Shown here: piece by piece, positions 47,901-61,306 of the stretch
Layout of the letters: every line of letters starts with the position of its first letter
Numbering within the stretch: the first letter of the stretch is position 1
NCBI GenBank assembly: GCA_947579665.1
Contig: OX388346.1
Span: 91,700,615-91,764,614, forward strand
DNA: 64,000 nucleotides
Direction of reading: 5' to 3'
From: Sympetrum striolatum
Lineage: Eukaryota; Arthropoda; Insecta; Odonata; Libellulidae
The notes under the pieces: model-generated
Database searches by the model: none
Told to the model about the DNA's origin: nothing
The model's input: the letters and a program-made list of their open reading frames with translations, nothing else
Made by a program: the position numbers and the translations under genes

Positions 47901-48924
47901 TTAAGCCATAGCACAAGTGAATGAATTGAATATGAACTAAGTGCAGAAAAAGCCAACTTTTTCAAAGATATTAAAGAAAGACTCCAATGTATAATGGTAA
48001 ATATACTGTAAGTGTCTGTAATTTAATTCGAAACAATTTGATGGAAAAGAAAAAATGTTTATTTCGGGAGCGTACTGACTTGGGATAGATGAGAAATATA
48101 TGGATATTATTTTATTTACCAACTAACTATTCACATTTTCTTTTGTAAGTTTGTACAAGTTGATAATTTAGCCATTCGTGGAAATACTCATTAGCATTCC
48201 CAATGCCTTTACAATTCCCGCCATAGCAGTTGCATCGTTGGAAGGAACGGAGGATATAGACGAAGGAAGCAAGTGAAGGGTCGTATGCAGGCAAAAGAAC
48301 CTTTCCACTCCACTCTCCTCTTAATTCGGTATTTTCAGAGGAGTCAGGGAAACTCCCGCTTATCTTATAGCGATGGGGATTTCCAATTTATTTATTTGGT
48401 CGCATGTTTGCAATCTCGAATCTTACTCTTGTTCCGGACAGAACTTGTCAGAATTCATTTTCGTCGTGAATGAAAAATAAATCACTTATTTATTCTTTCT
48501 TTTATAAAATGCTTATCGTTACTCTGACAACCCTTAGCTACTGTATTGTAACAACTCCACGTCTCCGTCTTTACTGTTACCTCATATGAATCTCCTGAAT
48601 GTATGTCATCAGATTTTTTTTCAAACGCTAATGTTTTTATATTTATTCATGAGGAAGAAACGCGAACGGCACCCTCACAATGAACGCTGACTATAAGCAG
48701 TTTCGATAAAGTAAGGAAATTACGAAGGAAAGTTGGTTTTTGAGTGATTATTGATTATCACATCCTTTTTCTGTGTTTGTAATTGTTTTCAATGTAAAAG
48801 TTAGTAATGTTCTATACTTGTTATGAATCTTTATACGTTATTTGTTTCTGTGATGTGTGTAATTTATTCTTCTCATACTTCACTACATCGCTGATTATTT
48901 GACTACTTTTTATTTACTTAAAGT
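44961..48924. other. non-coding stretch
   Basis: About 4 kb without a recognised gene. A GC-richer patch lies at 45740-45900. Short stems such as ATACACA/TGTGTAT near 46510 occur. The remainder is AT-rich with short frames. Confidence 0.4.
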
Positions 48925-49210
48925 CCACGGTTCGAACCCAGGCGGGTCAAAACCTTTTCGTAGGAAATGCATGTTAAGTTCATTTTTTTCGTTGCAGGGT
49001 TCATTTCTTTTGCAAAATTAAATTAGAAATAATGATCCTAGAAATTCGAATCAAGCACCAAAAGAAAGATTTTAGAATAAAAATTCTCATTGTGGTCGTG
49101 GAATATTGTTTGCGTTTCGAAATTGCGCACAGTTTGATAAAGTACGTGAATATTTTATCGAACTTTTGAAGTTGTAAACAACCCCTTCCCCTGACGATCA
49201 AGGCGATTGT
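48925..49210. repeat. dispersed repeat, copy 1 (pairs with 62951-63225)
   Basis: The segment aligns along its length with 62951-63225: a ggttcgaacc-like start, a shared aaaattaaattagaaata block, a ggtcgtrgaatattg block and a taaacaaccc block. The two copies differ by many substitutions and small indels. No coding capacity or terminal repeats were found. The element class is unknown. Confidence 0.6.
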
Positions 49211-52200
49211 TGAATCCAAGCCCATGAGTAACACTAACAGAATTTATTTTAAAAGTTAAAATTAAGCTTCAAAGATTTCACTCGTAATTATCTATTCAGT
49301 GAAAAGGTCGTTTCCATTCGAAATATCATCTTGTAAAATGTTAAAATATGATTTTTTAAACTGTGTATTGAGTCGTCATTGTCCGCTGTAGAATTTGCTC
49401 CAGATTTGCAGCATCTCGTCCGAATCGCTCTCCCGTCTTATTGCTAGTGCTGGAAATTAGGCGGACATGAGTTTAGGAAGCTCGTAGACAAGGCCCCGAA
49501 ATAAGGAATAAATTCCGTCACGTGGCCAGTTTGTCCGTAAATGTCCGACAAACAGCTCCTTTCCGATGGCGTTCTTGTGCGAGCTCCGCCTTCACCTCAT
49601 CCATTGACCGGAAATGGTCACGCCAGGTACTCGAGCCACACCACTTCCGCCCCAACGACACTCGCTTTGTGGAGACGGAATCCGTCTTTCGCTGCGAAAC
49701 TGTAACGCCATCGAATCGGATTACTCTTTCGTCTGTCGGGATTTTACATCCGCTGCCTCAGATCTTGATTACTGCACTTATATTCGTAACGATGGCTTTT
49801 CTTAAGTAATGTTTACTCGATTATTTATGCAGTTCCTCTTTGTATTTGTCCGATGCGACGTTGTTGAATTTAATGTTATGCCTTCTACCGTCATTGCTGA
49901 TTTTGTGAATATTTAATCGGTGTTGGCGTTTATTTCTTTCCCAAGTACGTCTTATGTAATCGATTAATAACCCCAGAATAGGTACCTTTAGAAATGGAAA
50001 ATATTTCTATTTACTGAGACGTTTTGTAAATTAGATGTTATTCGTTACCTTCAGACGCAATCTCACAATCATATGTAATAGTAAAAGTACGCTTCGCCTG
50101 TATACCAGAGAGTGGACTGCGTGTGGGCCGCAGATGGCCTTTTCGGTCGTCCTTTTCTTCACCGAACCGAAAGCTTCCACAGAAATAATTCCGCCTCTCA
50201 TTCGGTTTTATTACATCAAGGGAAAATAAAACTTTAAAATATTCTTCGTAGCTTCTTTTGAAATTCAAATGGTTGTAAACTCTTGTAGAACGTCGAAGTT
50301 GAATTACGTATTTTAATGAAGGTAAAGCCCAATTTAGGTACTGCTGGTTTGTTTCACACGCAATTTATTTGTTTCTCATGAGGCCGAACGGTATATGTAA
50401 CCTCCAGATGAAAAAGGGTCCCCACCCTCAATCTAAAGTACTCTCTATCGGAATGTTGTGTAGAATTTATTCTGAAAACTAAGCTGGTTAAGCGAACATT
50501 CTCTATTCTATTGTTACGATCAATAATTGTTCAGTTCTTCCTCATCATATCGTAGTAGCAATACTTATTTTGAGGTGCTGGTATCTCATTCCAGAAAAAT
50601 TTGCATTTGTCTTTCACGTAACCCATCTATTATTTATTTTTCTTTTTATAATGGTAATTTTCTCTTGCGATGAACACGCAGATAGATAAATACATGAAAT
50701 CTATAGTTTTTCAGATTTTATTGCTTAATATTATTCTTCAAATGACTTTGTTCGGTTATGTTCATTTCAATTCTTTCTTAAATATAACGATCTCCAGTTA
50801 TCTTTATATGTTCCGCAAAACATTTTGTTTTCAGTCAACTTCCTCACTTATTCCCCTCTCCTAAGCTTTTAGTTGTTACCTCTTCTAGTACCTCAATAAA
50901 CTAACATTTCGTAATTCATTTTCAATTGATGTTTATCTCGTGAAAGAATAAAATTTGGAGGTTTTTGGTAAAAATATTTTAATTTCTCCATTTTCAAAAC
51001 CTCGAACATTGAAACTTTTTATAAGCAAAGCTTTTTTAACATATAATTCAACATAGTAATATAATAGTATATCGACATATTAATAGTAATAATATCAACT
51101 CTCTTTTAACGCATAATGTCGGACTTTTAGGCTTCTTGTGATTTACGAAGTATAGATTGGGGAATATTAAGAAGAATAGTACATTTCGTTTATCCGTAGA
51201 AATGAAAGAATGAGAATTATTTACGTGTAAAGGCTAATAATGGGCAACAGGCCAAGTGGAAGCATTAAATCATGATGTAAGTCATAATTGAGTTAATAGG
51301 TGAATTTAATAGGCGTCAATTTTTGGATTTTGCCACGCCAATGCCTTCTCTGCAGCTGTTCTCTTCTGCTTTGTTTAACTATTTATATTCAACTATTATA
51401 CAACTATTAATTCTCAAAGGTAATTCAACTATTTAGGGATGATTTTTAACCATCTATATTGATTATTCAGAACAAACAAACACAATTTTACGAAAGTCCA
51501 ATCAGTGGTTTGTTAGGGAACGATCAGCGACTATTCTTAGCCGTTGATATTTACTATGAATTCACGATATGTGGACTGCGTTTGGAAAATGGCTGCCAAA
51601 GCATTTTCTTGCAAGTTTCTAGTCCATCGTTTCCAGAAAGTCGGCGTCACATGGGCGCAGACCTCAGTGGTAAGCAGATCATCTGCGTCCCTTTCCACTG
51701 GCACCCGCATCCCAGACAGGACCGACACAAACATTCCACTTCTAACGTCTTTCCTTCCAGACACTCTTTCCTTCTCTGACATCCTTGGAAACATGGCAAA
51801 AAATCTTATCTATGGTATGCGACCGAAATTTCCATTTTAACTATTTAAAATGCATCGTTTACCGCGTTTAACATATTTTAAATCAAACCTGGGTACATGT
51901 TTTCTCTAATTGTAGGTCTTGGTACGAAATATGTAGCGAAGTACACAGAATTGGTTGTTCATCTGTGGCATTTAATTGTGATTAATAACTGATTTATTCA
52001 ACGCCTAAATTGTTAAAATAATTCTACGTATCGCAATAATAATATTGGACGAAAGTTGGTGTTCTGTCTCCAGAAAATATAAAAATTTGGTTAAACTAAT
52101 TTTTGATGTGTGAATTTATTTTTCATTTAAAAATTGAACTTCATGAATTGAATTTAAACTTGATTGCGTTTGCTCCTTATAACTTCGGTCTCGTTTTTGG

Positions 52201-55200
52201 CAAGCAAATAGATTGATATTTGGGTCTCACTTCACTTAATAATTTCTTCAATATGTTATAAGTAATTATAGTTGAAGTAAAGCTGTCGCAAGAAAGAATT
52301 CTCGTTTAAATTTTTCCACAATTTAAGTAAATCCCTTTGTTTTCGTGACTAATTATGCATTTTCCTCCCTTAAATATACACTGATGCTGAAGAGACCACA
52401 ATAACCTAAGTCTCCGTGAGCCCTTGAAGCTAAAATTGGAATTATTCTTGTGATAAGCTTTCATCCTCTCAGTCCATTCATCTATCGTCGAAAAATATAA
52501 TAAAATGAAAAGATTTGCGTTCACGTATTATCGCTTTTGGAGGAACGCCTTCGACACCTCCGTTGCTAAATATACGGAATAGTGGAGTAACTGTACTGCA
52601 CTACCCTCAGCATAAGTGAGCATTATGAATAGTCGATTGCGACTCGACTGTTCACTGGAGCCTGTATCTATGCTTTAGGGAATATGTTTAAAAAACGCAC
52701 TGGGGGTTCCGTTAGGGAAGGATCTCCCTCGAAGGTCAAATCGAGGGACAGACCAAAATAACTGCGGAGGGCTTCTAGCCCAACTGCCGACAAGGGTAAA
52801 CTTCGTATTTCCTTCTGCCGGATATTTAGGGAAACTGAGAATTAAGTTAAAATTTAATGCGGCCGTTGTATTGAACTATTTGGAGTGTTTTCAATGAATT
52901 ATGTAATTTATTTTTTTTTCTTTTTAAACTTTTAGATTTGAATGAATTGCAACAGCCACTGCCAAGCAGTGCTGCGATGACGTATTCTAAAGTAACGGAT
53001 TTTTATTGTACCCTCGCCCCGTCACATACCCGATATTGCCCTTCAACGCCTTCAACCGAGGAAAACTGACAGACTGACTAGTCCTTAGGGCGACTAGAAC
53101 TTTTGACCAAGAAAAGAAGCAAGATGTGTTCGGTAGATTTATTCCTGATATTAGATGAATATAATCTTTGTATGGCCGAAATTATTTCCTTGGTGTAGCT
53201 GTAGATGGATTTAGAAATTAAAATTTACTTTCTCCATTTTCCCTCAGCTTCTATACCGTCTCGTTCTGCTCTTAACTCATAATTGATTAGATTCCCCACT
53301 TTCATAAGCTTCCTCTTTTTATTACATAACAATATTTTCATTTCGCCTCGGAAGTACTCTTACGATCCCTCTACGGAGCCATGTATGTAAGTTTTCTCTT
53401 AATATGTTTCTTAATTTTAATTTGCACTCTTTCTATTTGTTTCTTCTTTCTTTGGCGCGTATTGTATTTCTATTCCTGTTTAATTTCTGTCGCCTGTTGT
53501 AGAGGGCTAGAACTCCTTTGGATTAAATAGTTAGATGAAACAAATGTGTAACTTAGCTGATGAAATATTGTAACTGGAATTTCCATCGCATTAGTTTTTC
53601 GAGAGACTGTAATCAACTAAATGTTTTACTCTCTGATGATTCTAATTTCTTGCAATCTAGCGACTGTTCAATGTTTGTGGTTAATGATCATCAAATGCTA
53701 TAGTCGGACAGAGAATAGTGCGTGTCTGTGGGAAGTGAAGTTCAAGTTGAAATATTTCTAGTCTGAGAGTAATTTCCATCGATACGTGAGCATCACTATG
53801 GCTTTGCGTGCGTTTCAACCGCAAAATACGTTATTTTTACTTTGAAACGTGTGCCATGTCGCTTTGATTCAGGTTCATTCCTGACCTTGCGGTAAATTCT
53901 AAGTTCGCACGCATTCTCCCTGCGCGGGGAAACCTTTTAGCTTCCATTCGCCGCTTTTATTTTGCGGAATTAAATTACAAGTGTCTGGCAATCACCCCCT
54001 GTCAAGGGGATCCTTTATGATGAACATGATTATGGTCTTAATGGAATGGGCCCGATATATTGAGCTTGTTTTGTTGTCGATTGCAGCGTTGCCATGGAGA
54101 CGATCGAAAGAATTTTATATCGAAGCGCGGTCATATCAGTTTGGCGAATTTTGGCCGGAATTTCGGGCCTTCTGTAAAAGAGGGGCCCCCTCTTGTCTCT
54201 TCTCTGCGAAATATGGATTCCAAACGCATCGGCGAATAAATTGAAATGCATTCGTCGGGGCTTCGCGATTTGCCGCCGAAAGAAATTCGAAAGTTTCTCC
54301 GCAGACGTCTCTGTATCGAATTTATAGCTTCTCTTTCTTCATAGACGTACGCAGAATGGTTTTTCGATTTTAAGAAACGTGATGCGGAATCCTGAAATTT
54401 GGAATCGTCGTGAAAGAGAGAAAATGGCTTCGTTTTCAAATTTACTCGCAGTTTATATCGTGGTCCTCTCGGAGGCTTCTTCAATTACAACGCGCTTTGG
54501 TCGCGGCAACCTCCGTAAATGTTATTGATTAAAAATGTTCTCACATTGATTCCTCGCTAGAGGATTAGTGATTTATTCGTAGTAAAGAGGAGGAATTAAA
54601 TTACGTATTGCGCAATTATTTGAGACACACCCCTGATAGTTTAGAAATAATATTTTTTCGCAAGGATAAATCCAACAATTTTTATTTTTGTTTCATTGCG
54701 TTCGTATTTAAATTTTCGTTGTTTTCAAAATCTTTTTTTACCCTTTTTCGAAAAAATTGAATTCCCCAAAATTCGCATTTATTTTGATTTTCTATGCAAT
54801 TAGAATAATCTTTATAAAGTATATGCCTAGGCATTATAAGGTCGAGTTTTTAACGAATGTCAAACATCCTTAAATTTTTTCTATCATCGATGTTCTATTG
54901 TTATTTCAAATTTTCACATATTTCGGAAATAGCTTATTACTCGATGTATATGTTGCTCTAGCACAAAGAAAGTACAGTAAAGTACGCAAATAATGAAATA
55001 AATTACGCACTACCAAAATTCACTGCTATCAATGAGAGAGCTCCAAAGTGACATCTACAATTGGTCATATTATCATTTGGGAAATTTGAAATACCGCTAG
55101 TAACCTATTTCAGTTTCACTACTGCTTTATGTTTTGAAGAGCAGAAACTATTAAGAACAACTCAAAATTTTATTTTTGTTCATTAAAATCATAGTACTCT

Positions 55201-57701
55201 ATCATCCTATCCTAGGTGATAAATTAAGTGGCAAGTCGTTCATTAAACAGATATCTCAATCGCAAATTGTCATAGGCATGTCAATGGTTAAAATGGACTT
55301 ACGAGCCACGGTTTGGGGACCGTATAATCAAAATATTTTAAGCTCTAGTCTTTGTATCTTTTTCGCTGATCGATATTCTTTTTTCGGTCTAATTTATTCA
55401 GCCATTTCTATTCGGTATTCTTTAATTCTTTAAAGCCAGTTTTTGGACAAACTTGGAATGGATTCTTAGTATTTTAATCCCAAATAATTAGCTCCCCTCG
55501 CTAAGGACCAAACTTTCCAAATCTGGGAATTCATCGTCCGTGGAATAGAATAGCTTCGCATAGACGTTGACTTTCACTTTCCGTTTGGAGCGGTCGATGC
55601 TTTTTGAATTTTTTCCTTTCAGATGTCCTCCCTTTTGATAAATCCATAAGCCAAACGGACGGTCCGAATATTTCGACCATCCTTCCCCGCAGACCCTTGG
55701 AGAAGGGTATTTCCTCTCCGTAGCCTTGGTCCATTACTCAGCCGATCGAGTGGTCAGTTACCCTGACCCTCTCTATGGCCTCTCGGCTGGGAAAGGTCTC
55801 TAATGAACTCCAAGGGTTAAGATTTGTGCATTTGCATATCTGACCTTCGATGACCAGCGTGGGAAAAGTCTGCCAATTCATTTTCTTCCTGAGAAATCGA
55901 AATTTTCTCTGAGGATGTCGTGATGGCGAATATTTCATGAATAATTCGTCTTCGATTTATCATTTTTTCTTTGTTCTTTTTTCTTACTTTTTTGACTAGA
56001 GTCGAGTTGCAAAGAACTTATTTAAAGATTTTTAAGGATAATTTTCAGGGGTCAATTTTTCTAATCCATTTGTCTTAGTTAAAAAAATGTTTCATTTAAA
56101 GAATGAGAGAGACAACGATTCAAATTTCCGAATGAATCACTTAAAACGTTCTACATTAAATCTACGCAATTCGTTAAAACCCATTGCATCTTATTAACTA
56201 TCGGTGTCTCAAGTCCTTTAAATATTTTAAATTTTGAAGACACGGTATTTTTGTAATTTGTTCACTTTTTAACATTCGCTGCACCGAGTCCTTATTGTAA
56301 CCACTCTCGGATTATAAATGAAGCAAGTTTCGTAGAAGGTTTAATTAAAATATATAATCGATGTGATATGGCCGTACTTCGTGGAAGCCTATTTAATTTA
56401 TAATTGAAACGGACTTAGTATTTTTCATAATAACTTTTAATGACCGACCGGTGTGGTGATGGATGCTTGACTGATCCCGGTCGGTTATTAAATATTAGTG
56501 TGGAAAATATTAAGCTCGTTTCAATTATTTGTTTTTTATATCTTGTATGGATATCCATTATGAGAATGATGATATTAAAGATTACATTTGCGGAGCTAAG
56601 AATGGTGAAAACTAATTTCTCCGAATACTTAAATTTAGAAGTCTAAATGAAGGATACCTACTGCTGGTGTAATTTGAATCTATAATGAAACCCCGTGTAT
56701 TTTTTAATCTTTTAGCTATTTTTTTTATCAGAAAACGACTTAATTATATTTAATTTATCGATAAGTGCATTTCTAAAAAAACAACAATATTTTCTTCTAA
56801 TTGTTTATCTTTTTGTATAGTATTTTGGTTGTATGGAAATCCAAAGTATTGATTCTTCTTAGCTTTGGTGACGCCTTTGACTCGGTAACCCGATTCGAAA
56901 GCCAACATTTATGAAAAAATGTAAATGATGCATCCTCGTTGGCCTCTTCTCTAACGTTCTCTCGGTGCTCCTTGGATGCTGCATCTCAAAGGCATCTCGG
57001 ATGTTGTGATTCGGCGGTCAAGGGCTTGACGCGGTCAGAATCCTCGGCCAGGTCAAAGGGACGAAATCCGTTGGATTCGGGGCCATCTTCGCCTAAATCG
57101 GATCGAACGGAGGATGGCAACGGCTGAAAAACGGTCGAATTGTCGTTGAATCGAACCGTTGCTCCGGCATTTCGTCAAATTTCGGCGATAGGACGGGAAA
57201 AAGTGGTGGAATTCCTTCCATTTGTATTCTATTGTGAGTTTTGATGTGGCCACCCGGAGTGGAATAGGAAAAATGTATGAAATGGATGGCACTTATGTTA
57301 TTTCAGGGGAGATAACTGAATAAGCCAAATTTCTTTTCTCGTCAATCGAAATAATGACGGAATATTTCTTAATAAATGTAGAGCTAAAAGCAGTGCTGTC
57401 TGAATATCCTCCAGTCCATATTACGAGTGGGAACCATTTGTTTCGATTTTATTTGGATACTTTGGAAAGAAGTTTAGTTATTATTTTCCAGAGCTCACAT
57501 CCGATTAATTTTTTTTGGCAATTTATATAGTGTTTATAGAAATTATGTAACTTTTAAGAAACTAAGCAACCGATATAAATTTATTAAACTGTGTTGGTCA
57601 TGTAGAAGATAATGACAAGGAAATTTAAAACTATTGGCATTTTAGCGACGTGAAGAAAATTTTTTGATTTACTGTTCTAAGTGAAAAATGCGATGAATAA
57701 C
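49211..57701. other. long non-coding stretch
   Basis: About 8.5 kb with no recognised exon or complete element. GC-richer patches occur at 49380-49740, 51600-51790, 54180-54490, 55530-55930 and 56930-57130, with frames up to 117 codons open on both strands and no domain. A fragment of the 42.2-kb repeat family end lies near 56368-56390. Confidence 0.4.
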
Positions 57702-57925
57702 TTTTTTTTCGTACTCAGCCACTGTTGCCCTTTATTGGTGAAGTCCCCGTAAGCTCTCATGAACTTGTCAGGGGGTTCTTCACCGAGGCTACAGCAACAA
57801 CGAACACACACAACCTTTTCCTAATCGGAAAAATCCGTTCAGCCGGGATTCGAACCCGGGACCTTGGGGTTTGGAGTGATAGCGTAGATAGAATGCTATC
57901 CACTCCGCCGCTACCAAGGCCGGTA
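57702..57925 (-). mobile_element. tRNA-derived SINE (TACCGG family) with poly(A) tail
   Basis: On the minus strand the copy starts TACCGGCC at 57925, then shows A-box-like TAGCGGCGGAGTGG, B box GGTTCGAATCC within a CCCGGG/CCCGG stem, a body of about 130 bp, and an A8 tail (T8 on the + strand at 57702-57709). It appears full-length. No clear target duplication was seen. The head is most similar to the copy at 59532. Confidence 0.75.
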
Positions 57926-58117
57926 ACTTAGGAAATTCTCTTCCCAATGAGACGCTTTGCTCGCGTTTATTGTTTATGTGAAAGATTAAAGAAAATAAAA
58001 GTCACCCAAGTTTAGTTCTGAAATGCTTTCCTGCTCCAGGATTTTTCGGAGTTGTTTTTGAAAGTGGAGCTAGTAATTTTTTTCTAAAGCGTTTCTATTT
58101 CATCTTTGACCTACAGT

Positions 58118-58220
58118 ACTTGATGAAGAAGAAAATGTTGTACTTTTTGTACATTATTTATTTAAAACAATAAATGGAAACAAAAAACAACTAGTTTCAG
58201 AGATTGATCTCCATCAAGTA
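58118..58220 (-). mobile_element. Penelope-like terminal fragment, copy A
   Basis: On the minus strand: TTGATGG, a GAGAT/ATCTC stem, TGAAACTAGTTG, a ttattg/aataa segment and a tail ending ttcttcttcatc. This order (degenerate hammerhead core, GAAACTAGT, AATAAA-like, pyrimidine tail) resembles the terminal repeats of Penelope-like retroelements. Two more copies follow at 58399-58557. Confidence 0.5.
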
Positions 58221-58398
58221 TATAGCTTAGGATTAGGGTAATAATAGGAATAACTCTAATAAATCGTAGCTCTTTTTTCCAAAATCTGTTTTGCTTTTTG
58301 TCGATTCTTCACAAAGTAATATTTGCGACTTGTAATTGGATATTTAGTCAAAACATTCTCACTTAATGAGTACACAATTTGGGAATTGCATTTTTATG

Positions 58399-58482
58399 TT
58401 GAAGAAAAACAATTTGTACTTTTTCCACAGTATTTTATTAAAAACAATAAAAGGAAACAAAACACGACTAGTTTCAGAGATT
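58399..58482 (-). mobile_element. Penelope-like terminal fragment, copy B
   Basis: Same family and orientation as copy A, about 280 bp further right, with the shared tttccacagt, aaaacaataaa and gactagtttcagagatt blocks. It abuts copy C head to head and forms the left arm of a long inverted repeat. Confidence 0.55.
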
Positions 58483-58483
58483 A

Positions 58484-58557
58484 ACTAGTTTGTTTTGTTT
58501 CCATTTATTGTTTTCAATAAAAACTGTGGAAAAGGTACAAATTTTTCTTCTTCATCA
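58484..58557 (+). mobile_element. Penelope-like terminal fragment, copy C (inverted)
   Basis: This is the inverse of copy B and lies only about 10 bp away: actagttt, tttccatttattg, ctgtggaaaagg and a ttcttcttcatcat end. Copies B and C pair over roughly 70 bp with several mismatches, giving a long hairpin. Confidence 0.55.
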
Positions 58558-59531
58558 TGACGTATTTCCACATCGCCAGAGACCGTGAATTCTGCAGTAC
58601 TCAATTCTAAACAAATTCTTAACCTCTGCAAGCAGCTTGAGGATATTTACGACTACCATTTTTATGTATTTAATGATGTATAATATGTATATAGGAACGT
58701 TGACCCTATTATTTTAGCTCCACGTAGTTCGCTTTCAGAAGGAAGGAAGCCAAGGCAGCGAAAGAAGCGCCACAAATGCATCGAACAGAACTATTGCATT
58801 ACCTTTATTTTCTTGCGTCGGTTACCTTTCCGAAGTTGGAGTTCTTACAAATGCTCTCCATTCGATGGCTTCGTTCGAAATTTGGCCAAAGGCGTCGCTC
58901 CGATATTCCTATCACCACATTCCTAACCCTTTATCCTCTAAGACCCGTCGGTGACACTTTTCATTGCGATCATCCCTTTCATGTGCTACAGCGCTTTGAT
59001 CACTCGAATTCCCCAAACGTTTGCCTTCGGATATTAAACGGGTATTTGAGCCGTGATTTCGTACTCAAACACCTTTTCAGAAAGGTGAGAATCACTTGCT
59101 CTTTGCCCAATCACCGTACTTGCGTGGATCCAGCCCTTTGGATAGGAAAAGAGACACAAATCGGTTATCTGACGTCATCTAGTTTCCACTCTCAGCTGTT
59201 TGATGAAGAGTCTCCGGTATCTGCTCGAGTACAACGATTGCGGAATTTTATTATATTTTGGAATGGAACTGTGGAAAGTTACCTCACTGATGAATAAAAT
59301 TATAGTAAATAATCCTAATAATAAAGTAACAGTAAATTATATGTAATTTGACTGTTAGATAGATCAGTGGTACTGCATACATGTCATCAAAAAGAGAATC
59401 AATTCCTACCAGTATGTTTCCAATCTTTTTGTCTCTATCAATGAGAGGGAGGCCTGGAGATTGTTTATTGGGTCTTGTACTATTAAAAGCGGAATCCAAA
59501 GGACAATTCTTTAACAAGTTTCTTCGTGTAT
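58558..59531 (+). other. non-coding stretch with an unassigned 173-codon frame
   Basis: An open frame at 58776-59297 gives a 173-residue peptide without signal peptide, repeats or a recognised motif. The flanks show no obvious splice or promoter signal. It may be chance or a decayed element. The rest is AT-rich. Confidence 0.3.
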
Positions 59532-59670
59532 TACCGGTTGTAGTGGCGGAGTGGTTAGCGTGCTAGGATTAAAACGCCAAGGTCCTGGGTTCGAATCCCT
59601 GTTAGTGTGATTTTCTGGGTAGGGAATGGTTGTTTGTCTTTGTAAATATTAATAATAATTATTATTAAGA
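59532..59670 (+). mobile_element. tRNA-derived SINE (TACCGG family) with AAT-rich tail
   Basis: The head starts TACCGGTTG. A perfect A box TGGCGGAGTGG lies at 59544-59554 and a perfect B box GGTTCGAATCC at 59588-59598. A short body (gggtagggaatgg, shared with the 44.1-kb copy) leads to an aataataattattatt tail. Acceptor-stem ends do not pair, so a functional tRNA is unlikely. Confidence 0.75.
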
Positions 59671-60713
59671 TGGATGTAATTGGGATCTTCCTGTTTCCAT
59701 TAGAGAAGTTATTATTATTATGAAAACTTGACTGAAGAAGCAGAAGAAAATTTAGATTGAAATACCCCTTAAAGATTTAACGCCGTTCTCAATTTGAGTA
59801 TCGTAGCAATGAAATATTGCTACTTGTTTTCTACTATATTTTTTTGTGTTGCGTCTAATGAGTACTTTAAAGTTTTTTGTTGGAGTTACAACTGTCTCTT
59901 GTATCTTGGACTCCTTTGATCTAAACGTAGTAATCTTATATTTAATGAGATGATTATGATAAACCCGAATGGCTATTCATAGGATGGACTTCAGCGAACG
60001 CAAAACTTAAAGCCCTGATTGGCTTCCATAGAAATGTGTTTAAGAATGAGCGATACCCTTGAATATACTTTCAAAGTATTGGAAGTACCTCGCACGTGTC
60101 TTTTTCGTATAGAGTGGAAAGCTTGAAATAATTCTCCTCCACGAGCGAAAAGCAGCCCCGCGACTCGCCGCATCAGTTTGTATTGGAAAGTTAAGGGAGC
60201 GTTGAAAAATAGAGACAGTTATGGGAGTGCTTTTCTCCATCATATGTTATAATGTAGCTCTTTTTATCCCCGGAATCCTTTCTCCAGCTTTCGAATCGAG
60301 GGTCAGCTTCTCTTTGGTGTTGGAATCGCAAGCGATGGCTTCTTTGAGTCAAAGAGTTAAAAGCTCGTAATCCAGCAGAATTATAGTAGGCTATTGATGG
60401 GGGCTGGGCTGTTTTTCTCCTTTGAGAGTGAGGGATGAAGTAGTTACTTGGTTATCACCGTCTATATAAAATGAAGATGGCTTATGGTGAATACACGCAC
60501 TGGATGATCTTCCGCGTAATTGAGCTGCACGGACAATCGACTCCTTGGATAATCTGCAAACAGAGATTTATTTGGAAACACGGATTAGGAGCATTTTTTG
60601 TTATCAAACATCAGTAAATGATCGCGATTCTTGAAAACCATGAAATCAGTTTTGATGATTGCGAAAGAGAAATTACTGATGGGGAGTAAATAATCTTGAG
60701 ACACGTGTTTATT
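59671..60713. other. non-coding stretch
   Basis: Nothing was recognised between the SINE and the piggyBac-type element. Confidence 0.4.
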
Positions 60714-60717
60714 TTAA

Positions 60718-61302
60718 CCCTCGAGTACTCGCGTCCCAAATTGTCACGTCAGTTCTCGCGTTGGGTGGAATCGACCCGACATCTTCCAAAGGGGTAAATT
60801 GTTCAAAATGTAGTGAATACATTTTTAATTCATTAGTGATGATGTCATATTAATGGTTAACCTGGTTATTAAAATGACAAGCAAACTAAATTGCAAAAAT
60901 ACTCTGTAAAAATGCGATATCCCTGACGCAGAGTATATGGCTGATGAATTTGGAATATTGCGTATAAAAATTAAACTTTTTTTTAAATAAAATAAAATTT
61001 AATATATTAATAATAATTGTTAATTATATGGAATTTATATAACATCTCTAAAAATTAAGGCGAAAACAAGGTCAAAAATGCAATATTTTACGTAAAGGTC
61101 TTTCATCTGCCTTGAACTACCGCTAAGAAAAATTTGTTTAAATAATTAAACTTCCATTTCTGGCAAAAATGCATGTCTGGTTCAGAAAATTCTAAAACTC
61201 AGCTACTATGAAAAAGAAGAAGTAAAAAAAAACACTAATAAAAAGATATGGAATTTTAAAATTCACATGGGTCGATTCGCCCTAGACGCGAGTACTCGAG
61301 GG
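60718..61302. mobile_element. piggyBac-type MITE, complete, 585 bp
   Basis: Perfect 18-bp terminal inverted repeats, CCCTCGAGTACTCGCGTC, are flanked by TTAA at 60714-60717 and 61303-61306, the hallmark target of piggyBac transposases. A subterminal inverted pair follows: GGGTGGAATCGACCC on the left and, read inverted, AGGGCGAATCGACCC on the right. The interior is AT-rich and has no open frame of note, so the element is non-autonomous. Perfect termini suggest fairly recent movement or few substitutions. Confidence 0.9.
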
Positions 61303-61306
61303 TTAA

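Noticed and set aside
59532..59610. tRNA gene suggested by perfect A and B boxes
   Set aside because: The acceptor ends do not pair and a SINE body with a simple-repeat tail follows.
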